The translations under genes were made by a program, and so were the position numbers. This document shows positions 29,854-37,959 of a DNA stretch of 64,000 nt, piece after piece. Origin of the DNA: Arthrobacter antioxidans (GTDB taxonomy: Bacteria > Actinomycetota > Actinomycetes > Actinomycetales > Micrococcaceae); contig NZ_CP095501.1 in the NCBI RefSeq assembly GCF_023100725.1, positions 2,418,001 through 2,482,000 of the forward strand, read 5' to 3'. The first letter of the stretch is position 1. Each line of letters begins with the position of its first letter. The notes under the pieces were generated by a model. The model was not told where the DNA came from and did no database searches. It saw only the letters and a program-made list of their open reading frames with translations.

Positions 29854-30423
29854 GCTCGACTCCACAGGCCGACCGGTACGGCGCCGGCATCATCATCGAG
29901 CCGTACTCGCCGGACTGGGCCGCCAGTACCGGTGTGTCGCCGACGCTCTGGGGACCGTCCTGGCAGGCTCCCGATCATCTCGATCGAGCACGTCGGCTCG
30001 ACGGCGGTCCCGGGTCTACCGGCCAAGCCCATCCTCGACATCGACATCATCGTTCGGCGCGACGTCGTTCCTCCCGCCATCGAAGCGCTCGAACGCGCGG
30101 GCTACGCACACCGTGGAGACCTCGGAGTAACGGACCGCGAAGCCTTCGCGGCACCCGATGAGACACCGGCCCGCAACGTCTACCTGTGCGTGACCGGCAC
30201 CCTGCACCTTCGCAACCACCTGGCCGTACGGGCGGCGCTCCGCGCGGACCCCGCCCTCCGGGACCGGTACGGCGCGGTGAAACGACAGCTGGCAGGCGAA
30301 CCGGATATGGACATCCACCGCTACATCGCCGGCAAGTCCGCCGTGCTGCAGGACATCCTGGCCGTCTCGGATCTCACGCCCGAGGAGAAGAGTGAGATCC
30401 ACGAGCTGAATACGCGACGGTGA
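29850..30423 (+). pseudogene. GrpB (UPF0157, nucleotidyltransferase-like) family gene with two frameshifts
   Basis: The N-terminal 'IIIEPYSPDWAA' (frame from ATG 29850) should continue as 'QYRCVADALGTVLAG', which lies in a second frame. The conserved core 'ISIEHVGSTAVPGLPAKPIL' and everything after it lie in a third frame up to 30423. Two single-base losses, one near 29920 in a C run and one near 29965, would restore a protein of about 190 residues. The intact C-terminal part keeps 'DIDIIV' and 'YIAGKSAVLQDIL'. It could still be translated from an internal start at 29932, but without the N-terminal strand. Confidence 0.7.
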
Positions 30424-30479
30424 TCGGCGACGGTGGTCGATGACGTCCTCGACGGTGTCCTGCCGAGGACGCCGAGTGA

Positions 30480-31217
30480 TCAGGCCCGCGCGACGATGAG
30501 CCATCCCCGACCGGGTGCGTAGGGAAGGTCGCGAACCTCGATCCGGCCGAAGCCCGCTTCCGACAACGAGTGGTGGAAGGCATCCTGCGCGCGGAAGCGC
30601 AGGGTGGAGGTGGACTCGATGCGTTCACCATCAGCCAGGAAGATGGTCGGGGATTCGAACGTCACGAACTCCCCCTCGACCCGGGTCAGTTGCACCCAGT
30701 CCTCCACAGGCCCTTCGCCGTCCACCTCGACCACCCGATGGGTGAGCTCCTTCGTCCACCGCTCCCAGGCTCGATCGGAAGGCACACGGCTCTCGAACGC
30801 CACGCGCCCACCCGGGCGCAGACATGCCCGAATCGCCCGCAAGGTCGCGAGCCACTCCTCGTCGTCGAGAAAGACCTGAGCGACATTGGCGGTCATCGTG
30901 GCCAGGTCGAAGTGGCGTCGGTGCGCAGGATCAACTGCCACGTCCACGGCGGTCCCGACGATCCACGTCGTCCGGTCGGCGCCGGCTTTGGTCCGGGCGA
31001 CGGCGACGGATGCTCCAGCGGGGTCGACGCCCAGCCCCTGTATGCCGCGCCCTGCCAGGAGGGAGCAGAAGGTCCCCGTACCGCACCCGACGTCCAGGAC
31101 CGCGGTGGCCCCGAACTCGTCGACAAGGTCCAGGTAGGTGTCCAGATCGCTGCGGTCGGGATCGAGCGGGTCGTAGACGCGGGCCACACGAGGGTGATCG
31201 AAGACAGCGTCAGGCAT
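30480..31217 (-). CDS. Class I SAM-dependent methyltransferase
   Basis: A 245-residue methyltransferase. SAM motif I is 'TAVLDVGCGTGTF' near residue 40. The acidic residue of motif II is in 'GLGVDPAGASV', and 'LRPGGRVAFES' is the post-motif strand. A C-terminal beta region closes the fold. The target molecule cannot be told. It stands alone on the minus strand in the accessory part. Confidence 0.88.
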   Translation of the reverse strand: MPDAVFDHPRVARVYDPLDPDRSDLDTYLDLVDEFGATAVLDVGCGTGTFCSLLAGRGIQGLGVDPAGASVAVARTKAGADRTTWIVGTAVDVAVDPAHRRHFDLATMTANVAQVFLDDEEWLATLRAIRACLRPGGRVAFESRVPSDRAWERWTKELTHRVVEVDGEGPVEDWVQLTRVEGEFVTFESPTIFLADGERIESTSTLRFRAQDAFHHSLSEAGFGRIEVRDLPYAPGRGWLIVARA

Positions 31218-31325
31218 TCCACAGACGGTACTTCATCCGATGGGGCGGTTTGCTCCGCCCCCCCGTGCACCAGAACTGCGGTTTCAGAACGCTTGTCGAA
31301 CCCGTCGAGGACGAGCCGTCCACCT

Positions 31326-31952
31326 TCAGGTGAACGCCGTCGTCAGTTCGGCGAGGGACTCGATGCGCACGTCAGCCACCTCGACCTCCGCGCGTTGCGC
31401 GTGAAGGTATCCCCAGGGGCCACGGCGGATGAAGGCGGTCCGCATACCGGCCCGACGCGCAGGCAGAATGTCGTTGTCCAACCGATCTCCGACGTACAGG
31501 ATCTCGCGGGCATCGAGCTGTGCGTCCAGAATGATCCGGGAGAAGAAGTCCGCCGAGGGCTTGGCTACCCCCCAGGCGGCCGACGAAGCGATGAAGTCCG
31601 CGTCGAAACCGACATCCCGCAACTGGACCTCGACACCACGCGGCTGGTTCCCGGCGATCCCCACCACAAGACCCGCGTCGCTGACAGCGCGCAGACAATC
31701 GAGTGCGTCCGGGTACAGGTCGACGTGATCGATCAGGGAAGGCTCGACCGGGCGCTCGACCCCCACCAGGTCCCACACCCCACGGTGGTCCTCGTCCCGG
31801 GCGGCCAGCGCACCCAGGAGTCCCATCAGCGTGAACGGTGTCACTCCCGCTTGTCGGGCCAGGCTCGTCCACGTACGGGACTCATCGACCAACGTCTCTC
31901 CGACGTCGAACACCACCCCGCGGATTCCGGCAGGGATCACGATTTCCGGCAT
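31326..31952 (-). CDS. HAD-family hydrolase
   Basis: A 208-residue phosphatase-like protein. Motif I is 'VVFDVGETLVDE', with Asp nucleophile and Gly in place of the second Asp, a variant common in one HAD subgroup. Motif II Asn lies in 'GIAGNQ', motif III Lys in 'GVAKPSADFF' and motif IV in 'YVGDRLDNDI'. The ATG at 31952 is preferred, although the frame stays open much further upstream without family similarity. Substrate unknown. Confidence 0.88.
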   Translation of the reverse strand: MPEIVIPAGIRGVVFDVGETLVDESRTWTSLARQAGVTPFTLMGLLGALAARDEDHRGVWDLVGVERPVEPSLIDHVDLYPDALDCLRAVSDAGLVVGIAGNQPRGVEVQLRDVGFDADFIASSAAWGVAKPSADFFSRIILDAQLDAREILYVGDRLDNDILPARRAGMRTAFIRRGPWGYLHAQRAEVEVADVRIESLAELTTAFT

Positions 31953-32070
31953 GGATCGATCCTCCCACCAGCGCAGGACCGCCCGCTCGCTCGTCGGCGG
32001 TCGCACGCCTCGGGCCACCTCAGGCGCACGCGGCGAGCACTCGACGCAGGTCGCGAACGAGACGACATGA

Positions 32071-32568
32071 CTACGCGCCCGTCGGGATGGTCCGCATCCG
32101 GTACCGAAGGACCCGGCTGCCCGTGGGCGCGTCCTCCAGCACTCCACCGAGGCGTTCGAGGGTCTTCGCCGACGCGGTGTTGTCAGCCTCGCAGACAGCC
32201 AGCACCTCGTCCATCCCGAGCCGATGGGCTTCCTCCACGACGCGACCGAGTGCCCAGGAGGCCAACCCCCGGCGTCGAGCTGTTGGGCGGATCCCGTAGC
32301 CGAGATGTCCAGCTCGGGACACGAGCGGGTGAGATCCGTGCCGGAGCGCGATCCCACCGAGAACCTCATCACCCTCGGTGATCCACCAGTAGGTGCACTG
32401 CTTGTCGAGGGAGAGCCGCTTCACCCAGGACGTGAAGCCGACGACGGATCGGACCTCGTCACCGGGCAGGAGTCCGAAGCCGTCTTCGTGCTGACCCGGG
32501 CCCCACTCCAGGTGCGCTGTCAGCCAGGAGCCGTGCCACGTCACCGAAGGGGCACTCAGAACGGCCAT
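32071..32568 (-). CDS. GNAT family N-acetyltransferase
   Basis: A 165-residue acetyltransferase. 'HLGYGIRPTARRRGLASWAL' is the strand-4 plus acetyl-CoA loop region, and 'VCEADNTASAKTLERLGGV' is the typical C-terminal Asn-containing helix. The start is ATG 32568 ('MAVLSAPSVTWHGSW'). An in-frame ATG 60 bp upstream adds residues without family likeness. Substrate unknown. Confidence 0.85.
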   Translation of the reverse strand: MAVLSAPSVTWHGSWLTAHLEWGPGQHEDGFGLLPGDEVRSVVGFTSWVKRLSLDKQCTYWWITEGDEVLGGIALRHGSHPLVSRAGHLGYGIRPTARRRGLASWALGRVVEEAHRLGMDEVLAVCEADNTASAKTLERLGGVLEDAPTGSRVLRYRMRTIPTGA

Positions 32569-32777
32569 ATCGAGACCCTGTCGCTCGGCGCTCACGGCAG
32601 TGGCACGCCGGCCGAGCTCGCGAGGCACGGCCGCACCCGGCCCCCGGAGCGGTCGCGGGCCGGGTGCAGGAAGCTCAGGCGGTGCGCAGACAGGTGCAGG
32701 TCGACCATGTCCGGGCCTATGGACGCACAGCTGTCATGTGCGGACGCCTGAGGGTGAGCAGTCCGGCACGGGGCTGC

Positions 32778-33431
32778 TCATCGGGGTGCCTGTTCCAGCG
32801 ATCGTACGAATGTGGCGGCACCCTCACCCCGGAAATCTTCCGTATCGACGGGGCGACCCGAGATGGCCATGAGCAGTACCAACGAGGTTCCTTCGACCTC
32901 TGGACCGGAACCGTGCCCGACCCCCGAATCGGAAGCCCGCAGACGGAATCCAGCGGCGCGTTCCTTGCCGCCGCCCATGGAGATGCCGGTTCTGAGCTGA
33001 TAACGCAGGGCCACGTCGATCGACCCACTCGGGTAGGAGCGCGGAAGCCCCAGCGGACGGCGAATGTCCTCACCGTGCACGATCGCTTCGACGAGTCGGG
33101 TTGCTGGAGCAGCAGGCGGCGTCCTGGTTGCATCGCGTACGCGGCGGAACTCGGCCAGGGTCGCTTCCGGGGTCGAGGCACGTTCCCTGGTGATGCCGTT
33201 CGCGTTGTGTCTGTCGAAATCGAACCTCGCGGCGATCAATTGACGGAGGAAACCGAGGCGGGTTGTCTTCGCGGAATCCACGAGATGAGCGACGACGTCG
33301 TGAATGTCCCAACCGGGGCAGAGCGAGGGCTGTGCCCATTGCTCCGGGGTGAGCGACTCGAGTTCCCTGATCAGGATGTCCCGTTCGATGTGCACAGCCG
33401 GCCACACCGCGGCCGAAGGTCGGGAAGGCAT
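32778..33431 (-). CDS. DinB/mycothiol-dependent maleylpyruvate isomerase family protein
   Basis: A 217-residue protein with an N-terminal four-helix DinB-like domain. The three metal-binding His positions lie in 'VVAHLVDSAK', 'DRHNANG' and 'VHGEDIRRPLG'. Family members are actinobacterial and some use mycothiol. The ATG at 33431 is preferred over an in-frame TTG four codons earlier. Substrate unknown. Confidence 0.82.
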   Translation of the reverse strand: MPSRPSAAVWPAVHIERDILIRELESLTPEQWAQPSLCPGWDIHDVVAHLVDSAKTTRLGFLRQLIAARFDFDRHNANGITRERASTPEATLAEFRRVRDATRTPPAAPATRLVEAIVHGEDIRRPLGLPRSYPSGSIDVALRYQLRTGISMGGGKERAAGFRLRASDSGVGHGSGPEVEGTSLVLLMAISGRPVDTEDFRGEGAATFVRSLEQAPR

Positions 33432-33597
33432 GGGGCAATACAACCACGCGATCGGACCCGATAACCAGTGCCTCCACGACTGACGGCGGCGTCAGAACGA
33501 GTCGCTTGTTCCCTGCTCAGGATCGACCGCGAACGCGTCGACGGCTCACGACCTCCTCGTCGGCTCCGTCCCGCGCGAGGTCGTCCCGACCACCCTC

Positions 33598-33867
33598 GTG
33601 GTCACCGGAGCAGGACTCCTGGCCGCCGGCGTCATCGGATTCCTCACGGGTGTCCGCGGGCCGCACTGGCCGATCTACGCCCTGATCCTCGCCGGGCTGG
33701 CCGTCCTCTTCCTGTCACCGTCCCCGTGGCAGTGGCAGTGGCAGTGGCAGTGGCAGTGGCTCACCCTCGCACCGGTGCCGGTGTCCGCGTGTGGTTACGC
33801 GATCGGCAAGGAGGTTGCTTTCCTCCGCCTCAGCCGCCGCCAGCCGGTTCCACCAGCCGGGCCCTGA
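33598..33867 (+). CDS. Possible small membrane protein with Trp-Gln repeat
   Basis: An 89-codon frame from a GTG with two hydrophobic segments ('LVVTGAGLLAAGVIGFLTG' region and 'IYALILAGLAVLFL'), followed by a WQ repeat encoded by five TGGCAG units. The hydrophobic, codon-biased part looks real, but no good ribosome site precedes the GTG and the frame is open upstream to a TGA at 33481 without another start. It may be the end of a decayed gene. Not recognised. Confidence 0.35.
   Translation: MVTGAGLLAAGVIGFLTGVRGPHWPIYALILAGLAVLFLSPSPWQWQWQWQWQWLTLAPVPVSACGYAIGKEVAFLRLSRRQPVPPAGP
33727..33759 (+). repeat. Hexanucleotide tandem repeat (TGGCAG)5
   Basis: Five perfect TGGCAG units (33727-33756) are followed by TGG. 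In the plus-strand frame they give alternating Trp and Gln. Such short repeats change copy number by slippage without shifting the frame. Confidence 0.9.
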
Positions 33868-33919
33868 ATGCCGATCGCCGGGCCGACTCATCCGTCCTGA
33901 ACGCGGGGAGGAACGGAGG

Positions 33920-34558
33920 TCAGAGATGGCCGGCGAGTGCTGCTCCAGCAGCGGCGGAGGTGCCCAGATCGCTGCCGGGAAGAGGTCGGTGTGCGGTGAG
34001 GGCCGCGATCCATGAGTCCGTGGAGCCGACGGAGGCCCAGTTCGAGTTCAACAGTGCGAGCAGGGTCGTGTGTACGGTCCTGGCGTCGGCAGAACCGGCG
34101 TCGTTCGCGATGTTGATCGCCCCCGTGGCATCGGAGAGGATTTCCGTGGTGAAACCGATGGCTTCTGCTTCGACGGCGGACCCGAGGATGCAGTTGTTGG
34201 TCATGTAGCCCGCGAGGGTCACGGTGTCGACGTCGTGACCGCGCAACCATCGGGTGAGGTCCGTGTCGGCGTAGACCGACCCGTACTGCTTCACGATGCT
34301 CTTCCAGGTCCCGGCGCGGCGGCGCTCGATCTCGGGGTGGAGCTCGAACTCGGGCGTGCCCGGGGCGAAGACGGGGGCTCCCTCACCTGAACTGTGCTGG
34401 ACGACCACGATCGGGATGCCGGCGGCGGTGGCCGCATCGATGGCTGCCGTGATCCGCGGGAGGGACTGCGCGTGCGGCGGGTACTGGATCTCCAGCAGCC
34501 CCCCGAAGTACTGCTGTTGGACATCGACGAGGACGAGGGCGCGGCTGGGTGTGGTCAT
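33920..34558 (-). CDS. Isochorismatase-family cysteine hydrolase
   Basis: A 212-residue alpha/beta hydrolase of the nicotinamidase/isochorismatase group. The triad is visible: D12 in 'LVLVDVQQQY', Lys near 90 in 'SIVKQYGSVY' and C123 in 'AGYMTNNCILGSA'. The preceding cis-peptide region 'LAGYMTN' is typical. The substrate is undetermined. Relatives include amidases and carbamoylases. Confidence 0.9.
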   Translation of the reverse strand: MTTPSRALVLVDVQQQYFGGLLEIQYPPHAQSLPRITAAIDAATAAGIPIVVVQHSSGEGAPVFAPGTPEFELHPEIERRRAGTWKSIVKQYGSVYADTDLTRWLRGHDVDTVTLAGYMTNNCILGSAVEAEAIGFTTEILSDATGAINIANDAGSADARTVHTTLLALLNSNWASVGSTDSWIAALTAHRPLPGSDLGTSAAAGAALAGHL

Positions 34559-34585
34559 AGTGGGACATTACCCTTGGCGATGCGG

Positions 34586-35422
34586 TCACGAACCGATCGG
34601 TGAGTTCGTCCCGTCGAGGCTGTCGACGATGTAGACGGCCTCGGAGGGATCGGGCCATTCGGTGAGGAAGCTGTCGACGGACCCGGCGTTCTCCTGGTCC
34701 GGTGTTGCTGCAGCGAGGTGATCCAGTTGCCCGGCGGACAGCTGGAGGACGACGTGATACGGCGTACCCTCCGGTCCGAGGAACTGGGCCCGCACCGGGA
34801 AGACCTGGTCATGGGGCACGGCGCGCGGCATGTCGGCCGGGACGTCGAGGTACACGGTCGAGGTGAATTCGTCGGCCCAGTAGACCTCCTGCGCTACATC
34901 CAGCTGTGCGCGGAGCTCGCGTGCTCCCGCTGTGTCGCCGGCAGCCAGCATGCCTTGGATGAGGCCCCGGACGCGGGGGTCCAGCGACCTCACCTGCTCA
35001 GGCTCGTCGTCCAGCATCGCCCTGACCTGCGCTCTTCTGGCCGCAGCGCGGTCACTGAGGAATCCGGCGAAGGTGAATGCTGCGGTACCTGCTGCCATCC
35101 AGCGGCGCGGGTGCCGCGTACCGGCCCGCCGAAGTTTCTCCTCGAGCCGGGCATCGATCACGTCCCCCACATCAGCGAAGCGAAGGGTGGCCGCCGCTGC
35201 CGCGCATCCAGCCAGTACCCGCAGCGGTAGTCGCTTGCCGCCGACCGTGACGCCGATGTACAGGCCGGTGAGGACAGCGGTCCCGACGTGGACAGCGCGA
35301 CGCTGCTGGTCGTCCAGCCTGGATGCATCGATGAGGGGAAGGGCCCCGATGATCGCCGTCGACAGGATGCCGACCACCGGTGACGCCGGATCGGCGAGTG
35401 AGTGCTGCTTCTCATGAGTCAT
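34586..35422 (-). CDS. Hypothetical protein with N-terminal hydrophobic region
   Basis: A 278-residue protein from ATG 35422, which has GAAGGA 6 nt upstream. The first ~100 residues contain hydrophobic stretches ('PVVGILSTAIIGALPLID', 'VGTAVLTGLYIGVTVGG'). The rest is soluble-looking, with 'LIQGMLAAGDTAGARELRAQ' and 'YHVVLQLSAGQLDHLAAATP'. No family recognised. It lies 27 bp after the isochorismatase gene on the coding strand and is probably separate. Confidence 0.7.
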   Translation of the reverse strand: MTHEKQHSLADPASPVVGILSTAIIGALPLIDASRLDDQQRRAVHVGTAVLTGLYIGVTVGGKRLPLRVLAGCAAAAATLRFADVGDVIDARLEEKLRRAGTRHPRRWMAAGTAAFTFAGFLSDRAAARRAQVRAMLDDEPEQVRSLDPRVRGLIQGMLAAGDTAGARELRAQLDVAQEVYWADEFTSTVYLDVPADMPRAVPHDQVFPVRAQFLGPEGTPYHVVLQLSAGQLDHLAAATPDQENAGSVDSFLTEWPDPSEAVYIVDSLDGTNSPIGS

Positions 35423-35559
35423 GTGCGGTCCTTCGGAAAGAGGGTGCTTCTTATCTATCACGGCGCGGCGCGCCACTCCCCCCGCCCGGCGTTTTCCCCA
35501 CACATGCCCTACCTGCTAAGCTCGATGAGTCCCTCACGGGTACGGGAGTTTCCGTATCT

Positions 35560-35632
35560 GCCTTCGTAGCTCAGGGGATAGAGCGTCTGCCTCCGGAGCA
35601 GAAGGTCGTAGGTTCGAATCCTATCGAGGGCA
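35560..35632 (+). tRNA. tRNA-Arg, anticodon CCG
   Basis: A 73-nt cloverleaf. The acceptor arm is GCCTTCG/CGAGGGC with one G-U pair, the anticodon arm TCTGC/GCAGA encloses the loop CTCCGGA, and the T arm contains GGTTCGAATCC. CCA is not encoded. The anticodon CCG reads CGG, a common codon in this GC-rich genome. A terminator follows directly. Confidence 0.95.
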
Positions 35633-35638
35633 CCTCCA

Positions 35639-35675
35639 CCGCCGTCGGCCATCAGGCCGGCGGCGGTTCTGTTTT
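35639..35675 (+). terminator. Rho-independent terminator of tRNA-Arg
   Basis: A 12-bp stem (35639-35650 with 35655-35666, one G-U pair) with an ATCA loop is followed by TTCTGTTTT. It begins 7 bp after the tRNA 3' end. Confidence 0.85.
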
Positions 35676-35735
35676 GGTAGGCTCCACAGGATGCGGCCCC
35701 GGGGTCCGCGGGATCACCTACCGACGGGGGGGAAC

Positions 35736-36467
35736 GTGGGGACACCAGCCGGACCCACGCGCGTCCCCACCGTGATGACCCTGATCGTCCTCGTCCTCGT
35801 GGTGCTCGCGGCCGCTTTCGTCGGCGACTTCTCCGCCGACCCCGTCGCGGACCCGCAGGACAGCTCCCCCCGACCGGTGCAGTCCGCCGCACCGACCGAG
35901 ACGACCACGGCACCACCCCTGCCCGACGGCGAGCGCATCGTCGTCGAGGGCGGCACCCTGGCCGCCACCGCCCTGGTCCTCCTCATGCTCGCGCTGGCCC
36001 TCCTGACGCGGTTCCTGCTGCGGTTCCGCGGCCGGCACGGGCCCGATGGGGATCCCCCGCAGCGCACCGAGCTGCAACACCCCGCCACCGTCGCCCTGGT
36101 GACCGTGGCCCTGCCGGAGTGGGCGGCGGCGTCGCGTGCCGCGCTGGTGAGCGGCGGCAGCACCTCCGACACGATCATCCGGTGCTGGCTCGAACTCGAG
36201 CGCGTCTGCGCCGAGGCGGGCGTCGGCCGCACGCCCCCGCAGACGACGTCGGACTTCGCCTCCACGGTGGCGGTCACCCTCGATCTTCCTCCCCTGCCGC
36301 TGGCCTCCCTCAACCACCTGTACCAGCGCGCCCGCTTCGGGCAGGCCGGCCGGAACCCCGCCGCCGATCCCCTCGGCCCCGCCGACCGCCACGCGGCGGC
36401 GGCGAGTGTGGACGACCTGGCACGCTCCCTCGCCGCACGCGCCCGGCAGCCGGGCGTCCGGCCGTGA
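35736..36467 (+). CDS. DUF4129 domain membrane protein
   Basis: 243 residues from the GTG at 35736, which follows a G-rich purine run. An ATG at 35691 is a possible longer start. Two hydrophobic helices ('MTLIVLVLVVLAAAFVG' and 'ALVLLMLALALLTRFLL') flank an extracytoplasmic acidic/Pro linker. The C-terminal cytoplasmic part ('IRCWLELERVCAEAG', 'LNHLYQRARFG') is the DUF4129 module. DUF4129 proteins usually go with MoxR, DUF58 and transglutaminase genes. The first two are here but no transglutaminase. The stop overlaps the next GTG. Confidence 0.8.
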   Translation: MGTPAGPTRVPTVMTLIVLVLVVLAAAFVGDFSADPVADPQDSSPRPVQSAAPTETTTAPPLPDGERIVVEGGTLAATALVLLMLALALLTRFLLRFRGRHGPDGDPPQRTELQHPATVALVTVALPEWAAASRAALVSGGSTSDTIIRCWLELERVCAEAGVGRTPPQTTSDFASTVAVTLDLPPLPLASLNHLYQRARFGQAGRNPAADPLGPADRHAAAASVDDLARSLAARARQPGVRP

Positions 36468-36928
36468 CGCGGTCCGCGTGGGCCATCACGGCCGCCCTGG
36501 TCGGCCTCGCGCTGGTCGCCGTCTGGTTCTTCGGGCTCGATCCCCGCCACGGCGTCGTCCTCGTGGGCGCAGCGTGCGCTGCGGGCATCGCGAACGGCGT
36601 CCTCGAGGCCGTCGACATCCCGCGGATCGTCCTGCCGCGCCCGCCCGAGCCGGAGCGCGGTCTCGCCGACCTCCAGGCGCTCGAGTTCTCCCTCGCGTCC
36701 ACGGACCCCGGCATGCGTGCGGTCCTCGAGGTGCACACCCTCGCCCGCTCCGTCGCTGCGGCACGGCCCGGCACCCCCCGCAGCGATGCGCTCGACGCCT
36801 TCGTGGCGGAGCCCCGACCCTCGGGCCTGACCCATCGCGAACTCCAGGCGCTCGGCGCGGAACTGGAGCGCATCGTCCTCTCCCCCGCGCCCCACCCGAC
36901 GTCCACCCGCCATCAGGAGGCCCCATGA
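36464..36928 (+). CDS. Small two-helix membrane protein of the MoxR operon
   Basis: 154 residues. Two N-terminal transmembrane helices ('ITAALVGLALVAVWFFG' and 'HGVVLVGAACAAGIANGV') are followed by a soluble helical tail of about 100 residues ('HTLARSVAAARPG', 'LTHRELQALGAELERI'). The GTG overlaps the DUF4129 stop and the stop overlaps the moxR ATG, so it belongs to the operon. No named family recognised. Confidence 0.75.
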   Translation: MTRSAWAITAALVGLALVAVWFFGLDPRHGVVLVGAACAAGIANGVLEAVDIPRIVLPRPPEPERGLADLQALEFSLASTDPGMRAVLEVHTLARSVAAARPGTPRSDALDAFVAEPRPSGLTHRELQALGAELERIVLSPAPHPTSTRHQEAP

Positions 36929-37959
36929 CCGACCCCGAGTCCCACCCGCCGAGCGCCGACCCCGGCGCGGTCCTGACGGGCCCGGACGTCGGGCCGGGCC
37001 CGGACCAGCTCGACGCCGCCCGCGTGGGCCGTGACGTCCTCGCCCGTGCGGGGACCGTCGTCGTCGGCGCCGAAGGAGCCCTGCGTCTGGCCCTCGCAGC
37101 CGTGCTCGCAGGAGGTCACGTCCTGTTCGAGGACCTGCCCGGCCTCGGGAAGACCCTCGCGGCCAAGACCCTCGCCCAGGCGCTGGGGCTCGACTTCCGA
37201 CGCCTGCAGTTCACACCGGACCTCCTGCCCTCGGACGTGACCGGCTCGTCCATCTTCAATCCGGCCACGCGGGAGTTCGAGTTCAAGCCCGGCCCCATCT
37301 TCGCGGGCCTGTTCCTCGCCGACGAGATCAACAGGACGTCCCCGAAGACCCAGTCCGCGCTCCTCGAAGCCATGGCCGAGGCGCAGGTGTCCGCCGAAGG
37401 CGCCACCCTGCCGCTCCAGCGCCCCTTCCATGTGTTCGCCACCTCCAACCCCATCGAGTTCGAGGGCACCTACCCGTTGCCCGAGGCGCAGCTGGACCGC
37501 TTCATGGTCCGCCTGCGCTTCGGGTACCCCGGCCCGGGAGGCGAACAGGACATCATCGCGCGACGCATCACGCGGCGGCAGGAGGAGACGCGGGTCGCGA
37601 AGGTGACCACGGCCGAGGGGCTGCTGCGCCTCCAGGCCGCCGTCGAATCCGTCGGGGTGGACGACGACGTCATCGACTACGCGGTCCGGCTCACCGCAGC
37701 AACGCGGACCCACCCGGCGGTCGAGGTAGGCGCGTCGCCCCGCGGGTCGCAGGCGCTGGTCCTGCTCGGCCGCGCGCTCGCGGTCCTCGACGGGCGCACC
37801 TTCGTACTGCCCGAGGACGTGAAGGAGGGCGCCGAGGCCGTCCTCGCGCACCGGCTGACGCTGACGCCCTCGTCCTGGGCGCAGGGCGTGGCGACGGAGA
37901 AGGTGGTGCGGGACGTGCTGGCCGAGGTGCCCACCCCGCCGACCGTGCCCCGTGGGTAG
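36925..37959 (+). CDS. MoxR-family AAA+ ATPase
   Basis: 344 residues. Walker A is 'LPGLGKT' at 71-77 and Walker B is 'GLFLADEINRTSPKTQSALL'. 'ATSNPIEFEGTYPLPEAQLD' is the MoxR sensor/insert signature. MoxR ATPases act as chaperones that assemble or activate partner complexes, typically with DUF58 proteins. The ATG overlaps the upstream stop. AGGAGG lies 4 nt before it. Confidence 0.95.
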   Translation: MTDPESHPPSADPGAVLTGPDVGPGPDQLDAARVGRDVLARAGTVVVGAEGALRLALAAVLAGGHVLFEDLPGLGKTLAAKTLAQALGLDFRRLQFTPDLLPSDVTGSSIFNPATREFEFKPGPIFAGLFLADEINRTSPKTQSALLEAMAEAQVSAEGATLPLQRPFHVFATSNPIEFEGTYPLPEAQLDRFMVRLRFGYPGPGGEQDIIARRITRRQEETRVAKVTTAEGLLRLQAAVESVGVDDDVIDYAVRLTAATRTHPAVEVGASPRGSQALVLLGRALAVLDGRTFVLPEDVKEGAEAVLAHRLTLTPSSWAQGVATEKVVRDVLAEVPTPPTVPRG

